Assembly: GCA_012837395.1 (NCBI GenBank)
Contig: DURF01000160.1
Coordinates: forward strand, 1-14,306
Source of the DNA: Acholeplasma sp.
GTDB lineage: Bacteria; Bacillota_I; Bacilli_A; Acholeplasmatales; Acholeplasmataceae
Direction of reading: 5' to 3'
DNA length: 14,306 nucleotides
The translations under genes and the position numbers were made by a program. This document shows positions 7,222 to 14,306 of the stretch, piece by piece. Within the stretch, counting starts at the first letter, position 1, and the number at the start of each line of letters is the position of its first letter. The notes beneath the pieces are model-generated. The model did not search any database and was not told the DNA's origin. It worked only from the letters and a program-made list of their open reading frames with translations.

Positions 7222-7227
7222 CACCTC
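7220..7227 (-). promoter_or_regulatory. EF-P Shine-Dalgarno overlapping the start codon
   Basis: GAGGTGAT is an eight-base match to the full Shine-Dalgarno consensus, but both candidate start codons (GTG 7224, ATG 7221) lie inside it. Normal spacing would put initiation at about 7218-7214, where the in-frame codons are TTT and GTT. Confidence 0.55.
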
Positions 7228-7248
7228 AATCTTAAAATTACCATAGTT

Positions 7249-7278
7249 ATTATACTATATATTTTATCTTTTTTACAA
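7249..7278 (-). promoter_or_regulatory. efp promoter
   Basis: TATAAT at 7254-7249 on the minus strand has TTGTAA (7278-7273, four of six -35 matches) 18 bp upstream. The -35 abuts the stop codon of the kinase-like gene, so efp starts its own transcript with a leader of about 20 nt. Confidence 0.65.
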
Positions 7279-7779
7279 CTAATATTTGTTTATTTGTAAT
7301 ATATCTAATATAGAATCTACTGTCTTTATTATATCATTAGAATTATTACTAATAATGTGAGTAGCAAAATCACGGTATAGTAAAAATCTTTTTTGAGCTA
7401 AATCAGCGACTGATATATCTTGATATGATACTTTTGGATATTCTTCTTCTAATCTTTTTTCTAATATTTTATTATCAACATCTAAATAAATTACAATACC
7501 ATCTAATAATTTTTTATTGCCTCTAGTATTGACAATTCCATCGTTACAAGCTACCACTATATTATCATCATTTAACTTGCTTAAAATATCAATCTCAGCA
7601 TTATTAATAGTCTTTTCTCCATAATGATTAACTATTTCATCAAGAAACATTAATGCATTTTTTTCTATTTCAGTATTAATATCAATAAATTTAAAGTTTA
7701 GTCTTTCTGCAAGTATTTTTCCAACCTTTGTTTTTCCAGAACCTGCAAGACCAATTAAATATATTTTATTTTTATTCAT
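7279..7779 (-). CDS. Shikimate-kinase-like protein, substrate site degenerate
   Basis: This 166-residue P-loop kinase has the size and layout of shikimate kinase (AroK/AroL). ATP-binding parts are intact: GLAGSGKT at 10-17 and the late arginine in KRFLLYRDFA (R131). The residues that hold shikimate are mostly lost. The D-x-D motif reads D33-I-N35. The FRxxE motif reads INNAE (58-62), with N59 in place of the substrate-binding arginine. The glycine triplet is replaced around C78-N-D-G81. The lid lacks the usual RPLL-like stretch (EEEYPKVSYQ). I therefore see an ATP-binding fold with altered or lost substrate; a true AroK is possible but doubtful. The ATG at 7779 overlaps the end of miaA by 8 nt and has AAGGAG at good spacing. 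It is the last gene of the operon that includes mutS. Confidence 0.75.
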   Translation of the reverse strand: MNKNKIYLIGLAGSGKTKVGKILAERLNFKFIDINTEIEKNALMFLDEIVNHYGEKTINNAEIDILSKLNDDNIVVACNDGIVNTRGNKKLLDGIVIYLDVDNKILEKRLEEEYPKVSYQDISVADLAQKRFLLYRDFATHIISNNSNDIIKTVDSILDILQINKY

Positions 7780-8635
7780 TTAAAAACTCCTTAACTACTT
7801 CTATAATTTCAAGATGAAGATCCTTTTTATATGCATCAAATACTTTTGAATTCATTTGATTTAAAAACCATGTTTTTTGTCTTTTAGCTAAACGCATTGA
7901 TGATTTAATTATTTCATCTTTTGCAACTTCTAAACTAATTTCATTTGCTAAATATTGATTTAATTCACGGTAGCCAATAATATTTAGTTCAATGTTTTTA
8001 TTTCTTATACTTTTAACTTCATCAATAAAACCTGCATTAATCATTTCATCTAATCTTTTAATTAAAATTGGTTTTAATACTTTTCTATCAACATCTAAAT
8101 AAATTGTTAAAATATTATAAAGGGGTTCGTCTTTATTAACTTTCTCACTTCTTTTGTGATTTGTTTTAGATAAATGATAAGCTCTAACTAGTCTTACTCT
8201 ATTATTAATGTCTATTTCTAAATTAGGATCGTTTAATTTTAATTCTTCATATAAATCCTTATTTGTCAAATTATCATAATCTTTATAATTATAATTATCA
8301 TCTTCCCTAAATTCGTAATTATATAAAGCTGATTTTATATAAAAGCCAGTTCCACCAACAATAATTGGAATAGCTATTTCATTAATTAATCTTCGTGCAT
8401 CTTTTTGAAAATTATAAGCACTATAGCTTTTACCAACATTTAAAATATCAAAAAGATGATGTGGTATACCAGCTTTTTCTTCTTCTTTGATTTTAGCTGA
8501 ACCAATATTTAACTCTTTATAGACTTGAACTGAATCACCATTAATAATTTCTGCATTAAAATGTTTAGCAAGTTCAATTGATAACCTAGTCTTACCTGAT
8601 GCAGTTGGACCAACAATAACAATAACTTTTTTCAT
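7772..8635 (-). CDS. miaA: tRNA dimethylallyltransferase MiaA
   Basis: MiaA attaches dimethylallyl to N6 of adenosine 37 in tRNAs reading UNN codons, the first step towards ms2i6A, and improves decoding accuracy. The P-loop GPTASGKT is at 9-16. GDSVQVYKELNIGSAK (33-48) carries the catalytic aspartate D34. HHLFDI (59-64), GGTGFY (94-99), NNRVRLVRA (144-152) and KRQKTWF (251-257) are all typical. At 287 residues it is about 20-25 shorter than Bacillus or E. coli MiaA, and the insertion domain around 105-145 looks trimmed. The ATG at 8635 overlaps the mutL TAA as TAATG, with AGGAGA 8 nt upstream. MiaA next to MutL is common in bacteria. Confidence 0.96.
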   Translation of the reverse strand: MKKVIVIVGPTASGKTRLSIELAKHFNAEIINGDSVQVYKELNIGSAKIKEEEKAGIPHHLFDILNVGKSYSAYNFQKDARRLINEIAIPIIVGGTGFYIKSALYNYEFREDDNYNYKDYDNLTNKDLYEELKLNDPNLEIDINNRVRLVRAYHLSKTNHKRSEKVNKDEPLYNILTIYLDVDRKVLKPILIKRLDEMINAGFIDEVKSIRNKNIELNIIGYRELNQYLANEISLEVAKDEIIKSSMRLAKRQKTWFLNQMNSKVFDAYKKDLHLEIIEVVKEFLNE

Positions 8636-10317
8636 TAAACTACTCTCCTAAACATTCTTTCAATTTGATAGTGCGTTAGTTTAATAATTGTTGGTCGTCC
8701 ATGCGGACATGTATAAGGATTTTTTGCTCTTCTAAGTCTAGATATAAGACTATTTACTTCTTGAAGTGAAAGACGTTTATTAGCTTTAATTGATGCTTTA
8801 CAACTAATATCTTTTGCTAGGTCATTTAATAGTTTTTGAGTTGTTACTTCTTCATCATTTTCAATCATTAAAATCATTTTTGTGATTGAGTCTTCTAAAT
8901 CTTTATTTAAAATGAAGTTAGGATGACCAATAAGTTTTGTTTCACTATTAAAAATAAATCCTAGTTGATTAAATTGTTTAATATGATTATTAATAAAAAC
9001 TAAATCTTCTTTTGTTAAATTTAGGTGTTCAGGAATTAATAAGTTGTTAGTTATTATTTCAAGATCATTTAATTTAGAAATATAGTATTCATAATTAACT
9101 CTTTCCTCAGCAGCATGTTGATCAATTAAATATAGTCCATCTTCATTTTGAAACATTAAATATGTTGAAGCAAGATTACCAATATAATCCATTTCTGGTA
9201 TTTTTTGAAGGTTATTATTAGAAGTTTCTCTAAATTCTTCATTATATTCAAAATCAAGACTTTCTTTAATATATTTTTCGTCTTTTAAAATAGTTCTATC
9301 AATAACTTCTATATTTTCAGCAATTTTGTGTTTTGTGTCAATTAAAGTATTTTTAATAATTGACTCTATTTGATATTTTAAAATTGATTCATTGCTAAAC
9401 TTAACCTCTAATTTTTGAGGATGAATATTAACATCTAATAAATATGGATCCATTCCAATTGATAATACTGCAATCGGATAACGATTAGTCATTAAAAACT
9501 GTTGATAGCCATTAATTACTGCTTGAGTAATTGGAAAATTTTTAATATATCTTCCATTAACAAATATTGTTATACCATTTCTTCTTGATCTTGTAATTTG
9601 TGGTGATATTAAATAACCTTTTAAATTAATATTACTAAATGTTTCGTCAAATGTTTTAATATCTCTTAAAACATTTGAGCCATATATTTGTCTAATTAAA
9701 CTAAAATAATCCTCATTACCATAAGTTTCTTTTACTAATTTTTCATCAATCGTTAATGAAAACCTAATATTTGGATGTGATAAAGCGAGTCTATCAAAGA
9801 TATCAATAATTGCAGCTCTTTCACTAAATTCAGATTTTAAATATTTTAAACGAGCAGGTGTGTTGTAAAACAAGTCATTAATAGTTATTTCTGTGCCTTC
9901 ATTTAAACTATCCACACCGCTTGCGATTAGTTTTGAATCTTCATATTTAACATAATGACCATTTGAATTTTTTTGTCGTGACTTTAGAGTAACTTTACTA
10001 ACTGATAATATTGCAGCTAGAGCTTCACCTCTAAAACCCAGTGTTTTAATTCTTGTTAAGTCTTGTTCTGTTGATATTTTAGATGTTGCATGTCTTAAAA
10101 AAGCCTTTTGGGCATCAACTTCATTTAAACCAATGCCATTATCAACAATCTTAATTTCTTTTAAACCGTTGTTTAAAATAAATATATCAATTGTTGTAGC
10201 ATTAGCATCGATTGAATTTTCTACTAACTCTTTAATAATTGATGCTGGTCTTTCTACTACTTCTCCAGCAGCAATCATATTAGCTAGTTTTTCATCCATT
10301 TGTTTAATTACAGACAT
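8635..10317 (-). CDS. mutL: DNA mismatch repair protein MutL, endonuclease type
   Basis: MutL couples MutS mismatch recognition to strand removal. The N-terminal GHKL ATPase has IAAGEVVERP (15-24), LVENSIDANA (31-40, E33), DNGIG (59-63), RHATSKI (75-81) and GFRGEAL (94-100). After a linker (about 325-370), the C-terminal dimerisation and nuclease domain carries DQHAAEERVNYE (399-410), matching the DQHA(x)2E(x)4E endonuclease motif. SCKASIKAN (505-513) and CPHGRP (537-542) are the associated metal-site motifs. It should therefore nick DNA itself, as in organisms without MutH. At 560 residues it is shorter than Bacillus MutL (about 627), mainly in the linker. The ATG at 10317 has AGAGG 5 nt upstream and lies 15 nt after mutS. 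Confidence 0.97.
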   Translation of the reverse strand: MSVIKQMDEKLANMIAAGEVVERPASIIKELVENSIDANATTIDIFILNNGLKEIKIVDNGIGLNEVDAQKAFLRHATSKISTEQDLTRIKTLGFRGEALAAILSVSKVTLKSRQKNSNGHYVKYEDSKLIASGVDSLNEGTEITINDLFYNTPARLKYLKSEFSERAAIIDIFDRLALSHPNIRFSLTIDEKLVKETYGNEDYFSLIRQIYGSNVLRDIKTFDETFSNINLKGYLISPQITRSRRNGITIFVNGRYIKNFPITQAVINGYQQFLMTNRYPIAVLSIGMDPYLLDVNIHPQKLEVKFSNESILKYQIESIIKNTLIDTKHKIAENIEVIDRTILKDEKYIKESLDFEYNEEFRETSNNNLQKIPEMDYIGNLASTYLMFQNEDGLYLIDQHAAEERVNYEYYISKLNDLEIITNNLLIPEHLNLTKEDLVFINNHIKQFNQLGFIFNSETKLIGHPNFILNKDLEDSITKMILMIENDEEVTTQKLLNDLAKDISCKASIKANKRLSLQEVNSLISRLRRAKNPYTCPHGRPTIIKLTHYQIERMFRRVV

Positions 10318-10332
10318 AAAAACCTCTTATTA

Positions 10333-12858
10333 TCATTTTTTAATTTTATTTTGTAAATTTTGTAGAAATATTAAAGCTTCAATTGGTGTTAATTTATTTA
10401 TATCAATATTTTCTAAATCATTTAGCACCTCTTCTTCATTAGGATTAATGCTTTCTGCAAGTGAGACTTCATCTTGATAATTAAATAAATCAACTTTAAT
10501 TTCTTTTTTATTTTTTTCTAAACTTTCTAAAATTGTTTTACTTCTTTTTAATAAATCTTTTGGTAGGTTTGCTAGTGCTGCTACTTGAATTCCATATGAT
10601 CGATCTGATGCACCTTTTTCGACTTGATGAAGAAATACCATTTTATTGTTTTCTTCTTTCGCTTTAACATGTAAGTTAATAATGTTTTTATAACTATTAG
10701 AAAGTTCTGTTAATTCATGATAATGAGTTGCAAAAAGCGTTTGTGCTTTAATTTTTGTAGCAATATATTCAACAATACCTTGAGCTAGTGCCATACCATC
10801 ATATGTTGCAGTACCTCTTCCTATTTCATCAAATAAAATTAATGAGTTTTCGGTAGCATTTTGGATTGCTTCATTACTTTCAACCATTTCAACCATAAAA
10901 GTCGATTTACCAGCACTTAAGTCATCAGATGCACCTATTCTTGTAAAGATTGCGTCATATAAGGGAATTGTTGCTCTATCAGCAGGAACAAATGAACCTA
11001 TTTGCATCATATATACAATTAGGGCATACATCCTCATATAAGTTGATTTACCGCTCATGTTAGGTCCAGTTATTAAAAATACTTCACTTTCATTCATTAA
11101 GACATCATTTGCAACAAATGGTGTGAATTTTTCAACAACGGGATGACGACCTTTTATCACTTCAACTTCTTTTGTTATTGTATTAATAACTGGTCTTTTA
11201 TAACGATTTTTTTCAGCAGTTATTGCATGACTTAAATATAAATCAATTTGACTAATAACTTGACTTAATTCTTGTAAAGAACTTAAATATTGTTCAGTTC
11301 TAGTTCTAATTTCAACAAATAATTCATATTCTAAATTGATTGCTTTTTCTTTAGCGTTTAAAATTAAGTCTTCTTTTGATTTTAATACTTCTGATGTGTA
11401 TCTTTCACTATTTGTTAAAGTTTGTTTTCTTTCATATCCATGATTTTCACCAAGCATCATAGATTGAGCTTTACTTATTTCAATAAAGTAACCAAAGACT
11501 CGGTTATAACCAACTTTTAAGTTTTTAACACCTAATCGTTCTTTTTCTTGTTCTTCAAATTCATCTAACCATTTTTTACTATTTAAATTAATGTCTCTTA
11601 ATTCATCTAACTCTTTATTATAGTTATCTTTAATTAAACCGCCTTCTTTAATTAAGATGGGTGCTTCTTCAATTAATGACTCGTCTAATAATTTAAAAAG
11701 ACTATCATGTTCATCTATTTGATTTGCTAGTTCACTAATTAATTCATCTTCATATTTGTTTAATACATTTTTAAGGGGATTTAATACTTTAAGAGTTAAT
11801 TTTAATTGAATTAAATCTCTAGGATTTACACTTTTAAAAGATATTTTACCAACAATACGGTTAATGTCATAAACTTGGTTTAAATAATCAATTAATTCAT
11901 CTCGATATAAAACGTTAGAAAAAGCATCAATTAAATTATAACGGTAATTTAAAATATTACCATTTTTAACCGGATAATTTAACTCGTGTTTTAAAAGTCT
12001 AGCACCCATTGGGGTTTTAGTATTATCGATATGATAAAGTAGGGTTGTTTTAGGATTATTAGTGTTTGATTCTAATATTTCTAAATGTCTTTTTACTTGG
12101 TAATCAATATTTAAGTAATCTTTATTTTCAACTACTTCGATTGGTCTCAAATGACTAAGGGGTTGCATTTGAGTTGTATTTAAGTAATTTAGTAAATGTC
12201 TAGGCCCTATTTTTTGATCATTATTTAAATGGTTACTCCATTTCGTATCATGATTATTATAGTTTTGGTGAATAGTAACATAAATTTGGTTGTTTTTTAA
12301 GTCTTCAATTAACAACGGATCTGATTCATTTGCTAAAACAATTTCTCTTATCTTTAAAGATTTAACATGATTTATAGCAACTTTTTTATTTAAATTATCC
12401 ATTAAAAAAGATTCTCCTGTCGAGATATCGACATATGTTAATAGATAACCTAATTCTTTTAGTATTAAACTTGCAATGTAGTTGTTGTTTTTTGAAACTA
12501 ACATTTCATCTTCAAATATTGTTCCAGGAGTAATAAGTCTAATTACTTCACGTTCAACAAGACCTTTGCCAGGTTCTGTTACTTGTTCTGCTAAAGCAAC
12601 TTTATAACCCCTTTCAATTAATTTTTGAATATATGGTTTTGCTGAATGATGTGGAACTCCTGCCATTGGAATTTTATCACCTGCATCACGTGATGTTAAT
12701 GTAATTTCTAGTTCTTTGGATGCAATAATTGCATCATCAAAAAACATTTCATAAAAATCTCCTAACCTAAAAAAGACTAACGCATCAGCGTAGTCTTCTT
12801 TAATTTTTAAATATTGTTGAATCATCGGGGTATAAGCTTTTTCATTTTTAGTAGACAT
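10333..12858 (-). CDS. mutS: DNA mismatch repair protein MutS
   Basis: MutS recognises mispairs and small loops and recruits MutL. The 841 residues are close to the family norm. The mismatch-contact Phe-x-Glu is F35-Y-E37 in GDFYEMFF. The connector, lever and clamp domains follow. The ATPase has Walker A GPNMSGKST (598-606), Walker B LFDEIGRGT (675-683) and the TH(Y)HEL segment (711-716). The dimerisation helix-turn-helix SDRSYGIQVAALA is at 751-763. Near the C-terminus KVDLF (788-792) resembles a sliding-clamp binding motif with K for Q. The stop is TGA followed immediately by TAA TAA. The ribosome-binding site before the ATG at 12858 is AAAGGGGG, with five Gs as in cmk. The gene lies 21 nt downstream of the membrane-anchored protein. 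Confidence 0.98.
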   Translation of the reverse strand: MSTKNEKAYTPMIQQYLKIKEDYADALVFFRLGDFYEMFFDDAIIASKELEITLTSRDAGDKIPMAGVPHHSAKPYIQKLIERGYKVALAEQVTEPGKGLVEREVIRLITPGTIFEDEMLVSKNNNYIASLILKELGYLLTYVDISTGESFLMDNLNKKVAINHVKSLKIREIVLANESDPLLIEDLKNNQIYVTIHQNYNNHDTKWSNHLNNDQKIGPRHLLNYLNTTQMQPLSHLRPIEVVENKDYLNIDYQVKRHLEILESNTNNPKTTLLYHIDNTKTPMGARLLKHELNYPVKNGNILNYRYNLIDAFSNVLYRDELIDYLNQVYDINRIVGKISFKSVNPRDLIQLKLTLKVLNPLKNVLNKYEDELISELANQIDEHDSLFKLLDESLIEEAPILIKEGGLIKDNYNKELDELRDINLNSKKWLDEFEEQEKERLGVKNLKVGYNRVFGYFIEISKAQSMMLGENHGYERKQTLTNSERYTSEVLKSKEDLILNAKEKAINLEYELFVEIRTRTEQYLSSLQELSQVISQIDLYLSHAITAEKNRYKRPVINTITKEVEVIKGRHPVVEKFTPFVANDVLMNESEVFLITGPNMSGKSTYMRMYALIVYMMQIGSFVPADRATIPLYDAIFTRIGASDDLSAGKSTFMVEMVESNEAIQNATENSLILFDEIGRGTATYDGMALAQGIVEYIATKIKAQTLFATHYHELTELSNSYKNIINLHVKAKEENNKMVFLHQVEKGASDRSYGIQVAALANLPKDLLKRSKTILESLEKNKKEIKVDLFNYQDEVSLAESINPNEEEVLNDLENIDINKLTPIEALIFLQNLQNKIKK

Positions 12859-12879
12859 AAAATCCCCCTTTAAATATTA

Positions 12880-14256
12880 TTAATGAAATAAGTTTCTAAA
12901 GAAATCAATTATTGTTTTTAAGAATCCTAAATGTTTATCAACAGAAGGAACACCATTTGGTGTAAATAATGCATATAGTATAATTACTATTGCAATAAAG
13001 AAAACAAGTGTTAATAATACAAATAATATTCTTAAGAAAATATTCTTTTTAGGTTTTGATATTGTTTCTTCTTTTTGATCTAGTGCTTTAGTAGTTACTT
13101 TGTTTTCTTCTAATTCATCGCTGTATTCAGTAATTGGTGCGAATTCTTTAGCTTTTTGTCCGTGATATTCTACAATGTTTAAATCTGTTCTTTCAACTGA
13201 TGTAATATCAAAAGCTTTTCTTGATACTTGTTTTTCTGTAACAACAATAGTTTTTTCTTCAACTACTGGCTCTTCTTCAACCACTAGTTCTTCTTCAACT
13301 ATTGGCTCTTCTTCAACTATTGGCTCTTCTTCAACTATTGGCTCTTCTTCAACCACTGGTTCTTCAATAACTTCTTCTACCATTTCAGGTTCTTCAATTT
13401 CTTCTACACTATAAACTGTTGGTGATGGCACAAAGTATGCTTCTTTAGTTTCAGTTGCATTTGATAAAATATATTCAATAACTTCTTCTTTTTTTAATTC
13501 GGTTGAAGCTTTAATATCATTGTTTTTAGCATATCTTTGAATTAAAATTATATTCATTTTATTTAAATCAGCTTCGATTTCTTCTGTGTATTCATTACGC
13601 TCTTTTAATTCTTGACATATAATTTCAATCAATTCAGATTTTTTTAATCTTGAAGGAACATTAACACCATATTTTTTACCTAGTTCACGAATTTCTGTAA
13701 TTGTAGAACTACGGTAAAGAACAGGTCTAATTTGTTCTTGAATTAGTCCATCAATATGATCTTTTTCGTCATAAAATAGTAAATCTAAAGTTTTATTGTA
13801 ACTAATGATATCTTCTTTTGTATTAGGAGTGTTTTTAGTGTGTTCTTCAGCGTCTTTAATTATTTGTAATAAACTATTTTCATTTATATTACGGTCAGTA
13901 ATATTTTCTAAAATGTTTAACCATAGTAGATCTAAAAATTCTTGTTCCAACTCTGGTTGTTTGTAAAATTTAAATAAGTTAACTAGTTGAACCTCTGTAA
14001 ATTGGTTAAACCACGAAAGACGATAATTCATTTCGTCTGCCAAATTGTGACGTTCTTGTCTAGTCGCAAAAACCTCATCTCTAAAAATGGCTTTTAAGGT
14101 TTGAATTCTCAATTGTCTTGGAAAATTTAAATTTAAATCCTTAAAAAATTCAACTACTTTTGTAGCTGGATATTTTGTTAAGACCTTTAAAACGTCATTA
14201 ACTAACCTTTGTTCCCCTAATAATGTAATTTTTGAGTCTTTTTCATATCGCGGCAT
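12880..14256 (-). CDS. Tail-anchored protein with tandem SAP/HeH-like motifs, unknown function
   Basis: I do not recognise this 458-residue protein as a named family. Residues 1-180 are predicted helical, with no motif I can name. Two related helix-extended-helix motifs follow, like SAP, LEM or Rho-N domains. The first is about 186-219 (IRELGKKYGVNVPSRLKKSE) and the second about 236-268 (IQRYAKNNDIKASTELKKEE). Residues 284-336 are acidic and Val/Pro-rich, with hexads of EEEPIV type. A strong membrane helix lies at about 406-431 (ILFVLLTLVFFIAIVIILYA) after basic KPKK, which favours a cytosolic N-terminus. A short amphipathic tail ends it. I infer a protein holding nucleic acid or a partner near the membrane. 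The ATG at 14256 has AAGGAGGG 8 nt upstream; an upstream ATG at 14261 is out of frame. It heads the mutS operon. A possible TATAAA lies at 14302-14297, but its -35 would fall outside the window. Confidence 0.85.
   Translation of the reverse strand: MPRYEKDSKITLLGEQRLVNDVLKVLTKYPATKVVEFFKDLNLNFPRQLRIQTLKAIFRDEVFATRQERHNLADEMNYRLSWFNQFTEVQLVNLFKFYKQPELEQEFLDLLWLNILENITDRNINENSLLQIIKDAEEHTKNTPNTKEDIISYNKTLDLLFYDEKDHIDGLIQEQIRPVLYRSSTITEIRELGKKYGVNVPSRLKKSELIEIICQELKERNEYTEEIEADLNKMNIILIQRYAKNNDIKASTELKKEEVIEYILSNATETKEAYFVPSPTVYSVEEIEEPEMVEEVIEEPVVEEEPIVEEEPIVEEEPIVEEELVVEEEPVVEEKTIVVTEKQVSRKAFDITSVERTDLNIVEYHGQKAKEFAPITEYSDELEENKVTTKALDQKEETISKPKKNIFLRILFVLLTLVFFIAIVIILYALFTPNGVPSVDKHLGFLKTIIDFFRNLFH
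13252..13359. repeat. Six-unit 18-bp tandem repeat inside a coding region
   Basis: Six consecutive 18-bp units resemble CTCTTCTTCAACTATTGG on the plus strand. The units at 13306-13323 and 13324-13341 are identical, and the others differ by one to four bases. Read on the minus strand they encode the PIVEEE hexad. Gain or loss of a unit would add or remove six residues without a frameshift. Confidence 0.9.
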
Positions 14257-14306
14257 AACATTAACCCTCCTTATAATTAAATTTGTATTAATTATTTTTA
14301 TATTTA

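Noticed and set aside
10333..10335. TGA at the end of mutS (and at 2437-2439 for der) as a possible Trp codon under the Mycoplasma code
   Set aside because: Conserved Trp residues throughout use TGG, no conserved frame needs UGA to be read, and reading through adds only one or two residues before TAA.
10133..10477. Plus-strand frame of 114 codons across the mutS-mutL junction
   Set aside because: It is antisense to two well-supported genes, with no recognisable domain or ribosome-binding site.
13252..13359. Possible CRISPR array
   Set aside because: The units are contiguous 18-bp tandem repeats without spacers and lie inside an intact coding frame.
13175..13414. Plus-strand 79-codon frame rich in Ser/Thr opposite the repeat region
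   Set aside because: It is a shadow of the minus-strand hexad repeats, has no ribosome-binding site, and its composition is explained by the antisense of Glu/Val codons.

Overview
The window is very AT-rich and densely packed, and all thirteen protein genes I can support lie on the minus strand. The proteins are closest in style to low-GC Gram-positives: HU, Der, a multi-domain S1 protein, Cmk next to S1, EF-P with a VKPGKG loop, and MutS/MutL followed by MiaA. Conserved tryptophans (GAWGTT in GpsA, NKWD in Der, TWF in MiaA) are encoded by TGG, and der and mutS end in TGA. The genome therefore uses the standard bacterial code and not the Mycoplasma UGA=Trp code. I infer a non-spore-forming member of the Bacilli/Tenericutes border, such as an Acholeplasma-, Izemoplasma- or RF39-like lineage. 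The genus cannot be fixed from this window.

Read in the direction of transcription (high to low coordinates), the first unit is a membrane-anchored protein of unknown function, then mutS, mutL, miaA and a shikimate-kinase-like protein (14256 to 7279). Its gaps are 21 nt or less, or overlaps, so it looks like one operon joining mismatch repair to tRNA modification. EF-P follows with its own promoter and a compact hairpin terminator, and then an RsuA/RluB-type pseudouridine synthase. A promoter at about 5835-5863 starts cmk-rpsA-der-gpsA, a nucleotide, translation, ribosome-assembly and lipid-precursor operon with overlapping or tightly spaced genes. Next comes a solo HU gene with an extended -10 promoter and a terminator. 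Last is an ankyrin-repeat protein that runs off the left edge of the window.

Most of the window is ordinary housekeeping in a familiar Firmicutes order (cmk, rpsA, der, gpsA, hup). SpoIVA, which sits between gpsA and hbs in Bacillus, is absent. The items worth a second look are: (1) the 458-residue protein ahead of mutS, with two tandem SAP/HeH/Rho-N-like motifs, a Glu-rich hexapeptide repeat and a C-terminal membrane anchor; (2) a shikimate-kinase-like protein that has lost most shikimate-binding residues; (3) an ankyrin gene whose strong Shine-Dalgarno is 31 nt from its only plausible AUG, with a perfect palindrome between them; and (4) an EF-P gene whose ribosome-binding site overlaps its start codon. 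I saw no tRNA, rRNA, CRISPR array, insertion sequence or phage gene, and no clear new defence or mobile system.
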